In this document: positions 30,376 to 40,400 of the stretch, one piece after another
How the letters are laid out: the number at the start of each line of letters is the position of its first letter
Position numbering within the stretch: the first letter of the stretch is position 1
Assembly (NCBI GenBank): GCA_902786285.1
Contig: CADABX010000034.1
Span: forward strand, 1-64,000
Length of the DNA stretch: 64,000 nt
Source: Oscillospiraceae bacterium
GTDB taxonomy: Bacteria > Bacillota > Clostridia > Oscillospirales > Acutalibacteraceae
Direction of reading: 5' to 3'
Notes under the pieces: generated by a model
The model's input: the letters and a program-made list of their open reading frames with translations, nothing else
Databases searched by the model: none
Told to the model about the DNA's origin: nothing
Translations under genes and position numbers: made by a program

Positions 30376-31083
30376 ATGGAAGCGATTTATAGGCGAATTT
30401 TACTCAAACTGTCGGGCGAGGTGCTTGCCGGTCCCGACGGCAAAGGCATTGATTTCAATACGGTCAACAGCATCTGCAAAGCGGTCAAGGCGTGCAGCGA
30501 CCTCGGCGTGCAGATCGGTCTGGTTGTGGGCGGCGGCAACTTCTGGCGCGGCCGCTCCAGCGGTGAAATGGACCGCACCCGTGCCGACCACATGGGCATG
30601 CTGGCCACCACGATGAATGCGCTGGCGCTGGCCGACGCGCTCGAACAGATGGGCGTGGACGTGCGTGTCCAGACCGCGATCCCGATGCCGCAGGTGGCGG
30701 AGCCCTATATCCGCAACCGCGCGGTGCGCCATCTCGAGAAGGGCCGTGTTGTCATCTTCGGCTGCGGCACGGGCAACCCGTTCTTTTCCACCGACACGGC
30801 GGCGGCCCTGCGTGCGGCGGAGATCAACGCCGAAATCATCTTCAAGGCAACCAACGTGGATGGCGTGTATGACAAGGATCCCAACAAGTTCCCCGACGCT
30901 GTGAAATATGACACGCTGACCCACACCGAGATTTTGCAAAAAGGGCTTGCCGTGATGGACGCGACCGCCGCGTCGCTGTGCCGCGACAACGGGATCTCCA
31001 TCCTCGTGTTCAACCTTGCCGATCCCGAAAACATCGTGCGTGCGGTCAAGGGCGAAAATGTGGGCACGGTTGTGAAGGAATAA
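30376..31083 (+). CDS. pyrH: UMP kinase
   Basis: 235 residues, hexameric bacterial UMP kinase of the amino-acid-kinase fold, making UDP from UMP. Signatures: [65 protein letters not shown], and [19 protein letters not shown]. The start is ATG 30376 after CCGGAGGTG. A terminator follows, and then frr under its own promoter, the order conserved in most bacteria (pyrH-frr-uppS-cdsA). Confidence 0.97.
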   Translation: MEAIYRRILLKLSGEVLAGPDGKGIDFNTVNSICKAVKACSDLGVQIGLVVGGGNFWRGRSSGEMDRTRADHMGMLATTMNALALADALEQMGVDVRVQTAIPMPQVAEPYIRNRAVRHLEKGRVVIFGCGTGNPFFSTDTAAALRAAEINAEIIFKATNVDGVYDKDPNKFPDAVKYDTLTHTEILQKGLAVMDATAASLCRDNGISILVFNLADPENIVRAVKGENVGTVVKE

Positions 31084-31093
31084 TTGAGAATTT

Positions 31094-31125
31094 AAAAAAG
31101 TCTTCGCTGCAGCGAGGGCTTTTTT
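31094..31125 (+). terminator. Terminator between pyrH and frr
   Basis: AAAAAAGTCTTCGCTG and CAGCGAGGGCTTTTTT, a compact stem with flanking tracts. Confidence 0.75.
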
Positions 31126-31147
31126 GTGTTCTTTTTTGCAAAAGTAC

Positions 31148-31176
31148 TTGCCACTTGCGGTGAGTTATGGTATGAT
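31148..31176 (+). promoter_or_regulatory. Promoter of frr
   Basis: TTGCCA (31148-31153), 17 bp, TATGAT (31171-31176). Confidence 0.65.
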
Positions 31177-31236
31177 AATAATAAGCAAATTTTGGCGCCG
31201 TCCGGCGCATCCAATACGAAGAAAGAAGGCATCAGA

Positions 31237-31791
31237 ATGAAAGAAGTATTTGAAAAATGCAAATCCAAGATGGACAAAACCATCCACGCGCTCAAAACCG
31301 AATACGGCGCCATCCGCGCCGGCCGCGCCAACCCGCAGGTGCTCGACAGACTTTCCGTTGACTATTACGGCACCCAGACCCCGATCAACCAGCTCGCGTC
31401 CGTGTCGGCCACGGAAGCGCGTGTGCTGACCGTTGCCCCGTGGGACAAATCGGTGCTCAAGGCGATTGAAAAGGCGATCCAGGCGTCGGATATCGGCATC
31501 AATCCGCAAAACGACGGCTCCGTGATTCGTCTGACCTTCCCGCCGCTGACCGAAGACCGCCGTAAGGAACTGGCAAAGGACGTCCAGAAGATCGGCGAAA
31601 CCAGCAAGGTCGCCATCCGCTCCATCCGCCGCGACTGCATGGAAAAGCTCAAAGCGATGAAAAAGAACAGCGACATCACGGAAGACGATCTGAAGGACGG
31701 CGAAAAAGAGATCCAGAAGATCACCGACGGCTTTATCAAGGATATCGACGAGATCGCTGCTGCGAAGGAAAAAGAGATCCTGGAAATCTGA
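31237..31791 (+). CDS. frr: Ribosome recycling factor
   Basis: 184 residues from ATG 31237. It splits post-termination ribosomes together with EF-G. Conserved segments: IRAGRANPQVLDRLSVDYYGTQTPINQLASVS, ARVLTVAPWDKS, LKAIEKAIQASDIGINPQNDG, RLTFPPLTEDRRKELAKDVQK and VAIRSIRRDCMEKLK. It begins the frr-uppS-cdsA-dxr operon. Confidence 0.97.
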   Translation: MKEVFEKCKSKMDKTIHALKTEYGAIRAGRANPQVLDRLSVDYYGTQTPINQLASVSATEARVLTVAPWDKSVLKAIEKAIQASDIGINPQNDGSVIRLTFPPLTEDRRKELAKDVQKIGETSKVAIRSIRRDCMEKLKAMKKNSDITEDDLKDGEKEIQKITDGFIKDIDEIAAAKEKEILEI

Positions 31792-31854
31792 TTGCAGAGT
31801 GCAGCGGACAGTGGGTGCTGTTCGCTGCTTTTCTGCTGTTTGAGAGGTACCCGT

Positions 31855-32577
31855 ATGGAACAGCAAACACGTTTGCCGCGGCACATCGCCGTGATTATGG
31901 ACGGCAACGGCCGTTGGGCAAAGAAACGCGGACTGCCGCGCACCGACGGCCACAAAAAAGGCGCCGAGGTGTTCCGGCAAATCTGCCAGTACGCGTCGGA
32001 CATCGGCATCGAATATATGACCTTCTATGCGTTTTCCACCGAAAACTGGAAGCGCAGCGAACAGGAGGTGTGCGCCATCATGGATCTGCTGCGCGCCTAT
32101 CTTGCCGAAATGCAGCAGCGTGAAGACGAAAACCGCACCGGCGGCTATCGCATCCGGTTCCTCGGCGCCCGCGAAGGGATGCCCGACGATATCGTCCGGC
32201 TGATGGACGAGGCGGAGGAAAAAAGCCGCGACAAAACGCGCATCACGATCAACATCTGTGTCAACTACGGCGGCCGCGACGAAATCGTCCACGCCGTGCG
32301 CACACTTTGCGACCGGGCAAAGCGCGGCGAACTCGAGCCGGCGGACGTTTCGGAAGCGTTGGTTTCCGATGCGCTCTATACCGCCGGTCAGCCCGACCCG
32401 GATCTTATCATCCGTCCGAGCGGCGAAGTGCGGTTGTCGAACTTTCTGGTGTGGCAAAGCGCCTACGCGGAGTTCTATTTTGACGACGTGCTCTGGCCGG
32501 ACTTCACGCCGGCCGACCTGGACCGCGCCATTGCGGCCTACAATCAGCGTGACCGCCGGTTCGGGGACGCACGCTGA
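31855..32577 (+). CDS. uppS: Undecaprenyl diphosphate synthase (cis-isoprenyl transferase)
   Basis: 240 residues. It condenses IPP onto FPP to give the C55 lipid carrier for peptidoglycan. HIAVIMDGNGRWAKKRGLPRTDGHKKG holds the catalytic Asp and the diphosphate-binding residues; YMTFYAFSTENWKRSEQEV and NICVNYGGRDEIV follow; DLIIRPSGEVRLSNFLVWQSAYAEFYF is the C-terminal signature. The start is ATG 31855 with GAGAGG upstream. Position between frr and cdsA is the classic order. Confidence 0.97.
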   Translation: MEQQTRLPRHIAVIMDGNGRWAKKRGLPRTDGHKKGAEVFRQICQYASDIGIEYMTFYAFSTENWKRSEQEVCAIMDLLRAYLAEMQQREDENRTGGYRIRFLGAREGMPDDIVRLMDEAEEKSRDKTRITINICVNYGGRDEIVHAVRTLCDRAKRGELEPADVSEALVSDALYTAGQPDPDLIIRPSGEVRLSNFLVWQSAYAEFYFDDVLWPDFTPADLDRAIAAYNQRDRRFGDAR

Positions 32578-32609
32578 CAAAAACATCAATCACAAACGAG
32601 GAAACAACC

Positions 32610-33521
32610 ATGACTGAAACGAAAGAAAAAAAGGGAAAATTCCAATTCAAGGGCTCGCGCACCAAGTCCACGCTGATCATCGTGGCGGTGCTGGCGGTCT
32701 ATGTGGTGTCGGTGCATCTGAACATCCGCCCGATCTTCACATTTTTGACCGCGCTGGTCTCCGCCCGTGCAACCTATGAACTGGTCCACGCGGTCGGCGG
32801 CCGCAGCCGGGTGCTGTTTACCGTGTCGTCGGTGTTTTCGGCGGCCTATGTGGCGGTCGTCAGCTATCAGATCCCGGTGCCGAAACCGGCGGTGATCCTC
32901 AGCTTTTACATGCTGCTTTTGCTGGTGCTGACCGTCGCGCTCAACCGCACGATCAAGTATATCGACGCGGTGATGGCGTTTTTCGGCTCGGTATGCGTGA
33001 CCTACGCGCTGTCGATCTTTATCCGGCTTAACGATTTGCCGCGGCTCAACGCACGGTTTACCCATCTGGAGGGGCTCTATCTCTTTTGGATCGCGTTCAT
33101 CTGCTCGTGGGTAACCGACGCGTTCGCGTTTTTGGTCGGCCGCAAATGCGGCAAACACAAGATGAGTCCGCACATCAGCCCCAAAAAAAGCTGGGAGGGC
33201 GCCGTCGGCGGCGTTTTGATCACTGCCGCAATCAACGTGCTTGTCCTGCTCGGCTACACGCTGGTGGCCACCAAAGTGATGGGCTACGCTTATTTTATGA
33301 TGGAATCCGGCATAAAATATCTGTATGTGTTTCTGATCTCCTGCGCGCTGTCGGTCGTCTCGATGTTCGGCGATCTGTCCGCGTCGGTGCTCAAGCGCAA
33401 CGTCGGAATCAAGGACTACAGCAATATCCTGCCCGGCCACGGCGGCATCATGGACCGGTTTGATTCCTGCACGTTTGTGCTTCCGGTGCTGTGGGGCATT
33501 TATAGTTTGATTTATGGTTGA
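32610..33521 (+). CDS. cdsA: Phosphatidate cytidylyltransferase
   Basis: 303 residues, integral membrane CDP-diacylglycerol synthase. About eight hydrophobic helices follow a basic N-terminus. The family signature near the C-terminus is complete: SPKKSWEGAVGG, then SMFGDLSASVLKRNVGIKDYSNILPGHGGIMDRFDS, which carries the Asp residues that bind metals. FICSWVTDAFAFLVGRKCGKHK precedes it. It provides the activated lipid for phospholipid synthesis and is transcribed with uppS (32 bp gap). Confidence 0.95.
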   Translation: MTETKEKKGKFQFKGSRTKSTLIIVAVLAVYVVSVHLNIRPIFTFLTALVSARATYELVHAVGGRSRVLFTVSSVFSAAYVAVVSYQIPVPKPAVILSFYMLLLLVLTVALNRTIKYIDAVMAFFGSVCVTYALSIFIRLNDLPRLNARFTHLEGLYLFWIAFICSWVTDAFAFLVGRKCGKHKMSPHISPKKSWEGAVGGVLITAAINVLVLLGYTLVATKVMGYAYFMMESGIKYLYVFLISCALSVVSMFGDLSASVLKRNVGIKDYSNILPGHGGIMDRFDSCTFVLPVLWGIYSLIYG

Positions 33522-33552
33522 TTTGGTACAATAACCCAAAGCGGGTGATTCT

Positions 33553-34701
33553 ATGACAAAAACACTTTCCATTCTCGGCGCCACGGGTTCCATCGGCACC
33601 CAGGCGCTCGACGTCTGTGAGAAGCGGGGGATCCGCATTACCTGCCTCACCGCGCACAGCAATGACCGTCTGCTCGAACAGCAGGCGCGCAAATACCGGC
33701 CGCACACCGTCGCGCTTGTGGACGAAGACGCGGCAAAGCGGCTCAAAACCGCGCTCAAAGATACCTCCATCCGGGTACTCTCCGGGATGGAGGGCGTTTG
33801 CGTTTGTGCGGCAGATGACGACACCGACACGGTTTTGACCAGCGTGGTCGGGATGGCGGGGCTGCAGCCGACGCTTGCCGCGATCGAGGCGAAAAAGACC
33901 ATCGCGCTCGCCAACAAAGAAACGCTCGTCGCCGGCGGTGCGCTGGTGACCAAGGCGGCCAAGGACAACGGCGTCAGGCTGCTGCCGGTGGACAGCGAGC
34001 ACTCCGCCATCTTTCAGTCGCTGCAGGGTATGCAGCACCACACGGAGCTCAAATCGATCCTCCTCACGGCGTCGGGCGGCCCGTTTTTCGGCAAAACAAG
34101 GGACGAGCTCGCCGGTGTCACGCTGGAAGCGGCGCTCAAGCACCCCAACTGGTCCATGGGCGCCAAGATCACCGTGGATTCCGCCACAATGATGAACAAG
34201 GGGCTCGAGCTGATCGAGGCGGTGTGGCTGTTCGGTGTGAAGCCAAGCCAGATCGAAGTGATCGTCCACCGCGAAAGCGTGCTGCATTCGGCGGTGGAAT
34301 TCGCCGACAACTCCGTCATCGCGCAGCTCGGCGTGCCCGATATGCGCATCCCGATCCAGTATGCGCTGACCTATCCGGAGCGGTACGAATCGCCGGTGAA
34401 AAAACTGAGTCTGACGGACTACGGGTCACTCAGCTTTCAAAAGCCCGACGAAGACACCTTCCGCTGTCTGCCGCTGTGCCGCAGCGCGATCGAACGCGGC
34501 GGCCTTTGTCCGGCCATCGTCAACGGCGCCAACGAAGAGGCGAACGCGTTGTTCCGGCAGGGGAAGATCGGCTTTTTGGATATCGCCGATCTCGCCGCCG
34601 GTGCGCTGGACGCTGTGGAAAGCAAAGACGACTACACGCTGCAGGACGTGTTTGACGCGGACGAAGCGGCAAGAGCGTATGTGCGGGCGCACATAGGCTA
34701 A
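33553..34701 (+). CDS. dxr: 1-Deoxy-D-xylulose 5-phosphate reductoisomerase
   Basis: 382 residues. First committed step of the MEP pathway: DXP to MEP with NADPH. LGATGSIGTQALDV binds NADPH; ALANKETLVAGG, PVDSEHSAIFQSLQG, LTASGGPFF, HPNWSMGAKITVDSATMMNKGLELIEA and VHRESVLHSAVEF carry the metal and substrate ligands. It is 31 bp after cdsA. The gene is followed by a repeat element and then rseP and a broken ispG, the usual dxr-rseP-ispG order of Clostridia. Confidence 0.97.
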   Translation: MTKTLSILGATGSIGTQALDVCEKRGIRITCLTAHSNDRLLEQQARKYRPHTVALVDEDAAKRLKTALKDTSIRVLSGMEGVCVCAADDDTDTVLTSVVGMAGLQPTLAAIEAKKTIALANKETLVAGGALVTKAAKDNGVRLLPVDSEHSAIFQSLQGMQHHTELKSILLTASGGPFFGKTRDELAGVTLEAALKHPNWSMGAKITVDSATMMNKGLELIEAVWLFGVKPSQIEVIVHRESVLHSAVEFADNSVIAQLGVPDMRIPIQYALTYPERYESPVKKLSLTDYGSLSFQKPDEDTFRCLPLCRSAIERGGLCPAIVNGANEEANALFRQGKIGFLDIADLAAGALDAVESKDDYTLQDVFDADEAARAYVRAHIG

Positions 34702-34702
34702 T

Positions 34703-35040
<338 letters not shown>

Positions 35041-35061
35041 CCAACCTCTGGAGGTACACCC

Positions 35062-36375
35062 ATGACATTACCCTTTCTCGTCACAGCCGGTGCAATCTGG
35101 CACAAGGTCTGGCCGTTTCTGATTGCCATTCTCTTTTTCGGCGTGATTATCTTTATCCATGAATTCGGTCACTTCATCTTTGCCAAGCTCTTCGGCGTCA
35201 AGGTCAACGAGTTTGCGCTCGGTATGGGGCCGACGCTTCTCAAAAAGCAGGGCAAAGAGACCAAGTATGCGCTGCACCTGTTTCCCATCGGCGGCTACTG
35301 CGCGATGGAGGGAGAGGACGAAAGCTCCGACGACGACCGTGCCTTTTGCAACAAAAAGGTCTGGCAGCGGATCATCATCGTGGCTGCCGGCGCCACATTC
35401 AATCTGATTCTCGGTCTGATCATCTCGTGCATTCTGATCGGCGTGGACGGCGACTATGTCGGTACACGGCAGATTTTGCGCTTTTACGACACGGCGGTCA
35501 GCAACACGGCGGACGGTCTGATGGCGGGCGACGAGATCCTTGAGATCGACGACAAGCACGTTTTTTCCGATTACGACATCACCTATCTGATGCAGCGCAA
35601 CAACACCGGCGCCTACCATATGGTGGTGCGCCGCGACGGGGAAAAGGTGGATCTGCCGGCGGTGCATTTCAACGTCCGCACGGGCGGCAACTTCTCCTAC
35701 AAAGAGGACAACAGCATCCACGATCTGAGTGCCAAGATGAAAAAAGCCGGACTCAGGGACGGCGACATCATCACCGCCGTTAACGGCACCGCGGTCACCG
35801 ACAACGAGGCGCTGGCCGCTGCCATCGCCGCCGACCGCGATTTCACGATTGACTTTACCGTGTTGCGCGAAAATGAGACGCTCGAAATCGACAAAGTGAA
35901 AATGATGACCGTCACGGTCTTTGACTTTGTGCTGCTGGGTGAAAAAAAGAATGTGTTCACAGTCGTGTCCGGCGGCGTCAAATACGCGCTGACGATGTCG
36001 CGGCTCGTGTATCTGTCGCTGTTCGATCTCATCACCGGCCACTACGGCTTTTCCGAGCTTGCAGGTCCCATCGGCACGGTGTCGGTGATCGCGGACATGG
36101 CCGAGGAGAGCGCCGCGTCGGCCGACTGGTCGGGAATTCTGATGATCATGGCGATGATCACGATCAACATCGGCCTGTTCAATCTGCTCCCCATTCCGGC
36201 GCTCGACGGCGGACGGCTGTTCTTCATGCTGATCGAGCTGGTTTTCCGCAAGCCTGTCCCGGCAAAATATGAGGGCTGGGTTCATGCGGTCGGCATGGTA
36301 TTGCTGCTGTTGCTGATGGCGGTCGTGTCGTTCAGCGATATCTGGAAGTGGATTTCGGGCGTTGGGTTTTATTAA
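35062..36375 (+). CDS. rseP: Site-2 intramembrane zinc protease (RseP/RasP family)
   Basis: 437 residues from ATG 35062 (CTGGAGG site). FGVIIFIHEFGHFIFAKLFGV contains HEFGH, the zinc-binding HExxH-type motif in the first helix. NLLPIPALDGGRLFFMLIE supplies the third ligand (NxxPxxxLDGG) in a later helix. Two PDZ-like segments lie between: TADGLMAGDEILEIDDKHVFS and KAGLRDGDIITAVNGTAV. FPIGGYCAMEGEDE is also typical. Likely substrates are anti-sigma factors or signal peptide remnants, by family precedent. Confidence 0.95.
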   Translation: MTLPFLVTAGAIWHKVWPFLIAILFFGVIIFIHEFGHFIFAKLFGVKVNEFALGMGPTLLKKQGKETKYALHLFPIGGYCAMEGEDESSDDDRAFCNKKVWQRIIIVAAGATFNLILGLIISCILIGVDGDYVGTRQILRFYDTAVSNTADGLMAGDEILEIDDKHVFSDYDITYLMQRNNTGAYHMVVRRDGEKVDLPAVHFNVRTGGNFSYKEDNSIHDLSAKMKKAGLRDGDIITAVNGTAVTDNEALAAAIAADRDFTIDFTVLRENETLEIDKVKMMTVTVFDFVLLGEKKNVFTVVSGGVKYALTMSRLVYLSLFDLITGHYGFSELAGPIGTVSVIADMAEESAASADWSGILMIMAMITINIGLFNLLPIPALDGGRLFFMLIELVFRKPVPAKYEGWVHAVGMVLLLLLMAVVSFSDIWKWISGVGFY

Positions 36376-36426
36376 AAGAACGCAAGAAAGCAAGAAGCAA
36401 GAGTGCAAGAAGGCAAGAATGTTTCG
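36376..36426 (+). repeat. Degenerate 7-8 bp array (GCAAGAA)
   Basis: GCAAGAA, AGCAAGAA, GCAAGAGT, GCAAGAAG and GCAAGAATG units occupy the rseP-ispG gap. It is a simpler relative of the other short-unit arrays here. Confidence 0.5.
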
Positions 36427-36466
36427 GCTGAAAAAGATGCTTGATAGATGATACAGGTGACGATTT

Positions 36467-37457
36467 ATGACACAACGACGTAAGACCAAACAAGTGAAGG
36501 TCGGCAATCTTCTGATTGGCGGCGGCGCACCCGTTTCGGTGCAGTCCATGCTCAACGTGGAGGCCCACGATATCGCCGGCAACGTCCGGCAGGCGAAGGC
36601 GCTGGAACAAGCCGGCTGCCAGATCATCCGCGCCGCGGTGCCCGATCTTGCCGCTGTGCCCACCATCGCCGCGCTCAAAGAAGCGCTGACGGTGCCCGTG
36701 GTGGCGGATATCCATTTTAACCACAAGATCGCGCTCGCCTGTGTGGACGCCGGGGTCGACAAGATCCGCATCAACCCGGGCAACATCGGCAGCGACGAAA
36801 ATGTGAAGGCTGTGGCCAACGCCTGCAAAGCGCACGGCATCCCGATCCGCATCGGCGTCAATTCCGGCTCTGTGGAAAAGGAGATACTGGCAAAATACGG
36901 CGGATTTCGACGATATTGTGATCTCCATCAAATCGTCGAACGTCGGGAATATGATTGAAGCCTACAAACTCGTGGCCGCGCAGTGCGACTATCCGCTGCA
37001 CCTGGGCGTCACGGAATCCGGTACCGTTCGGATGGGCATCATCAAGTCCGCCGTCGGTATCGGCGCGCTGCTCACGCAGGGGATCGGTGACACGATCCGT
37101 GTCTCGCTCACCGCCGACCCGGTCAAAGAGGTGGACGCCGGGTTCGATATTCTCGCGTCGATCGGCCTTTTGCCCGACCGTCCCACGCTCGTGTCCTGCC
37201 CGACCTGCGGACGCACAAAGATCGACCTGATCGGTCTTGCAAACGCGGTGGAAGAGCGGCTGCGTCATGTGCACAAGCCCATCACCGTGGCGGTCATGGG
37301 CTGTGTGGTCAACGGCCCGGGCGAAGCGAAGGAGGCCGACATCGGCATCGCCGGCGGCGCCGGCTGCGGGCTGCTGTTTCAAAAGGGCGAAATCCTGCGC
37401 AAAGTGGACGAAGCCGATCTTTTGGATGCGCTGATGGAAGAGATTGAACGGTTATAA
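36467..37457 (+). pseudogene. ispG: 4-Hydroxy-3-methylbut-2-enyl diphosphate synthase, interrupted by a frameshifting internal deletion
   Basis: IspG (GcpE) converts MEcPP to HMBPP with a 4Fe-4S cluster. The first frame covers VQSMLNVEAHDI through [19 protein letters not shown]; the second covers [23 protein letters not shown] through [32 protein letters not shown]. Both halves are well conserved, including cluster cysteines. Between KYGG and DFDDI about 20 residues (the PTAEA...VESAL helix) are missing, and the frame changes near 36900. Total length 991 nt is consistent with loss of about 62 bp at a GGCGGA repeat. As written the gene cannot make active enzyme; a real deletion or an assembly collapse are both possible. 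Confidence 0.9.
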
Positions 37458-37475
37458 GATAAAGGAATTACTGGA

Positions 37476-40400
37476 ATGAGTTGTGATTTTTTAAGCCTGT
37501 TCGGCTTTTTGCCGGACGAAACGATCCGCGACCTGCTCCCGGCGGATACGCAGGTGCAGAATGTACAGATTCTCAAGGACAGCAGAACCATGCGTCTGCT
37601 GCTCTCTTTTCCGTTTTTGGTCAAAGGCAGCGTGACCGAAAAAGCCGCCGACGCGCTCAAAGCTGCGCTCGGGCTCGACACGGTCACCATCGATCCGCGT
37701 ATGCCGGCCGAAAGCTTCAGTGAAGCGTATTTCGGCACACTTGTGCGCGAAATCAACCGGGCCGTCGCGGCGTCTAACGGCTTTTTCAAAGACGCCGTCT
37801 GCGCCCTGCGCGGCAATGAACTGGTCGTCACGCTGCAGCACGGCGGCGCCGAGATCCTGCGCCAGACCGAATGCGACCGCGAGATGGAAAAGCTCGTATT
37901 GCGCCGTTTCGGTCGTCCGGTCACGGTGATCTTCGAAGGCAAAGAGATCGAAGCGACCGACGCCGAGGTGGTCTCTATGATCCGCCACGCGGAGGACGAC
38001 AACCTCAGAGCCAAGGGCGTCGATCCGCGCGAAGTGCGCGCGCCGCAGGACAAGCCCAAAGCCCACCGCGTGGTCGAGGGCATTCCGCTGTATCTGGAAA
38101 CGGCCAAAACGATCTACGGCAACCGGATCACCAAAGATCCTGTGCCGCTGGAAACGATCTCGCCCGAAGACGGCTCGTGCGTTGTCTGGGGATCGATCTT
38201 CCGCTTTGAAGCACGCGAGACACGCGACAAACGCTCGAACATCATCACCTTCAATATCACCGACAATACCTACGCCTATTCGTGCAAGGTCTTTGAGCGC
38301 AAGGAAAACTGCGAACAGCTTTTGGCAAAGCTCAAGGACGGCGTCACGGTGCTCATCCGCGGCGACATCACCTACGATAAATTCTCCGGCGAAAACGTTA
38401 TTTCGCCGCGCAGTATTGCGCTGGTGGACAAGATCCCGCCGATCGACGACGCCGAAGAAAAGCGCGTGGAGCTGCATCTGCATACCAAGATGAGCATGAT
38501 GGACGGCATGACCGACCCGGCCGTGCTGGTCAAACGCGCCATCGCGTGGGGCCACAAGGCGATCGCCATCACCGACCACGGCGTGGTGCAGGCCTACCCC
38601 GAAGCTGTCGGCGCGGCCGGCGACAAGATCAAGGTCATCCTCGGCATGGAAAACTATTACATCGACGACACGGACGTGCCGTTTGAAACGTGGAAAAAAG
38701 ACAAGAGCGCGAAGTATTACCACATGATTATCCTTGCGCGCAACAATACGGGACTGAAAAACCTGTATCAGCTCATTTCCGCGTCCAACCTCAAATATTT
38801 CCACCGCCGCCCGATCATCCCGAAAAGCGAGCTTGTCAAGCACCGCGAGGGTCTGATCATCGGCTCGGCGTGTGAAGCTGGCGAACTGTACCGCGCCATT
38901 GCAACGGAAAAAAGCGACGAGGAGATCCTCAAAATCGCGTCGTTTTACGACTATCTTGAAATCCAGCCCTGCGGCAACAACGGCTATATGATCCGTTCGG
39001 AAAAGTTCCCGAACGTCCAGAGCGTCGAGGATATCCAGCGGATGAACAAAAAGGTCATCCATGTGGCGGACCAGCTCGGCAAAAAGGTCGTTGCCACCTG
39101 CGACGTCCATTTCATCGACCCCGAGGATTCGATTTACCGCGCCATTCTGATGGCCGGTCAGGGCTTCCCCGACGCCGACCAGCAGGCGCCGCTGTATTTC
39201 CGCAACACCAAGCAAATGCTCGCGGAGTTCTCTTATCTCGGCGAAGAGACGGCGAAAGAGGTCGTCGTCACCAATCCGAACCTGATCGCCGACATGATCG
39301 AAAACATCAAGCCGATCCCGAGCGGCAACTTCCCGCCGTCGATCGACGGCGCCGACGACGAGCTGAAGCGTCTGTGCTGGGAAAAGACCAAGCGCCTGTA
39401 CGGCGACCCGGTGCCCGAATATGTGGCAAAGCGGCTGACGCGCGAGCTCGATTCCATCATCCGCCACGGCTTCGGCGTTTTGTATATGATTGCGCAAAAG
39501 CTGGTCAAAAACTCCGAGGATCACGGCTATCTTGTCGGCTCGCGTGGTTCGGTCGGCTCGTCCTATGTGGCGTCTGCAGCCGGTATCTCCGAGGTCAATC
39601 CGCTTGCGCCGCACTATCGCTGCCCGAAGTGCTGCCACAGTGAATTTTTCCTGAACGGCGAAGTCGGCTCCGGCTACGATCTGCCGCCGAAGGACTGCCC
39701 GGTCTGCGGCACAAAGATGGATCGCGACGGCCACGATATCCCGTTTGAAACCTTCCTCGGCTTCAAGGGCGACAAGAGCCCCGATATCGATCTCAACTTC
39801 TCGGGCGAATATCAGTTTTATGCCCACCGCTACACCGAGGAATTGTTCGGCATCACTCATGTCTTCAAGGCCGGCACCATCGCCACCGTGGCGGACAAGA
39901 CGGCGTTCGGGTTTGTCAAAAAATACCTCGCCGAACACGACCGGACCGTGTCGCGCGCCGAAGAGGACCGCCTCGCCATCGGCTGCACCGGCATCAAACG
40001 CACCACGGGTCAGCACCCGGGCGGCATGGTCGTTGTGCCCAACAAGTTTGACGCCGAGGATTTTACCCCTGTCCAGCACCCGGCGGACGACGCCAACAAG
40101 GGCATGATCACCACCCACTTCGACTTCCACGCGCTGCACGACACGATCCTCAAGCTCGACAACCTCGGCCACGATGTGCCGACGCTGTATAAGCACCTCG
40201 AGGACCTCACCGGCATCCCGGCGATGGAAACCGATATCTGCGACCCGAAGATCTATGAGCTTTTGCGCTCGCCCGCACCGCTGGGCGTGACGGCGGAGGA
40301 CATCGACTGTCCGCTCGGCACGCTGTCGATCCCCGAAATGGGCACGCCGTTCGTGATCCAGATGCTGATCGACGCGAAGCCCAAGAACTTTTCCGACCTG

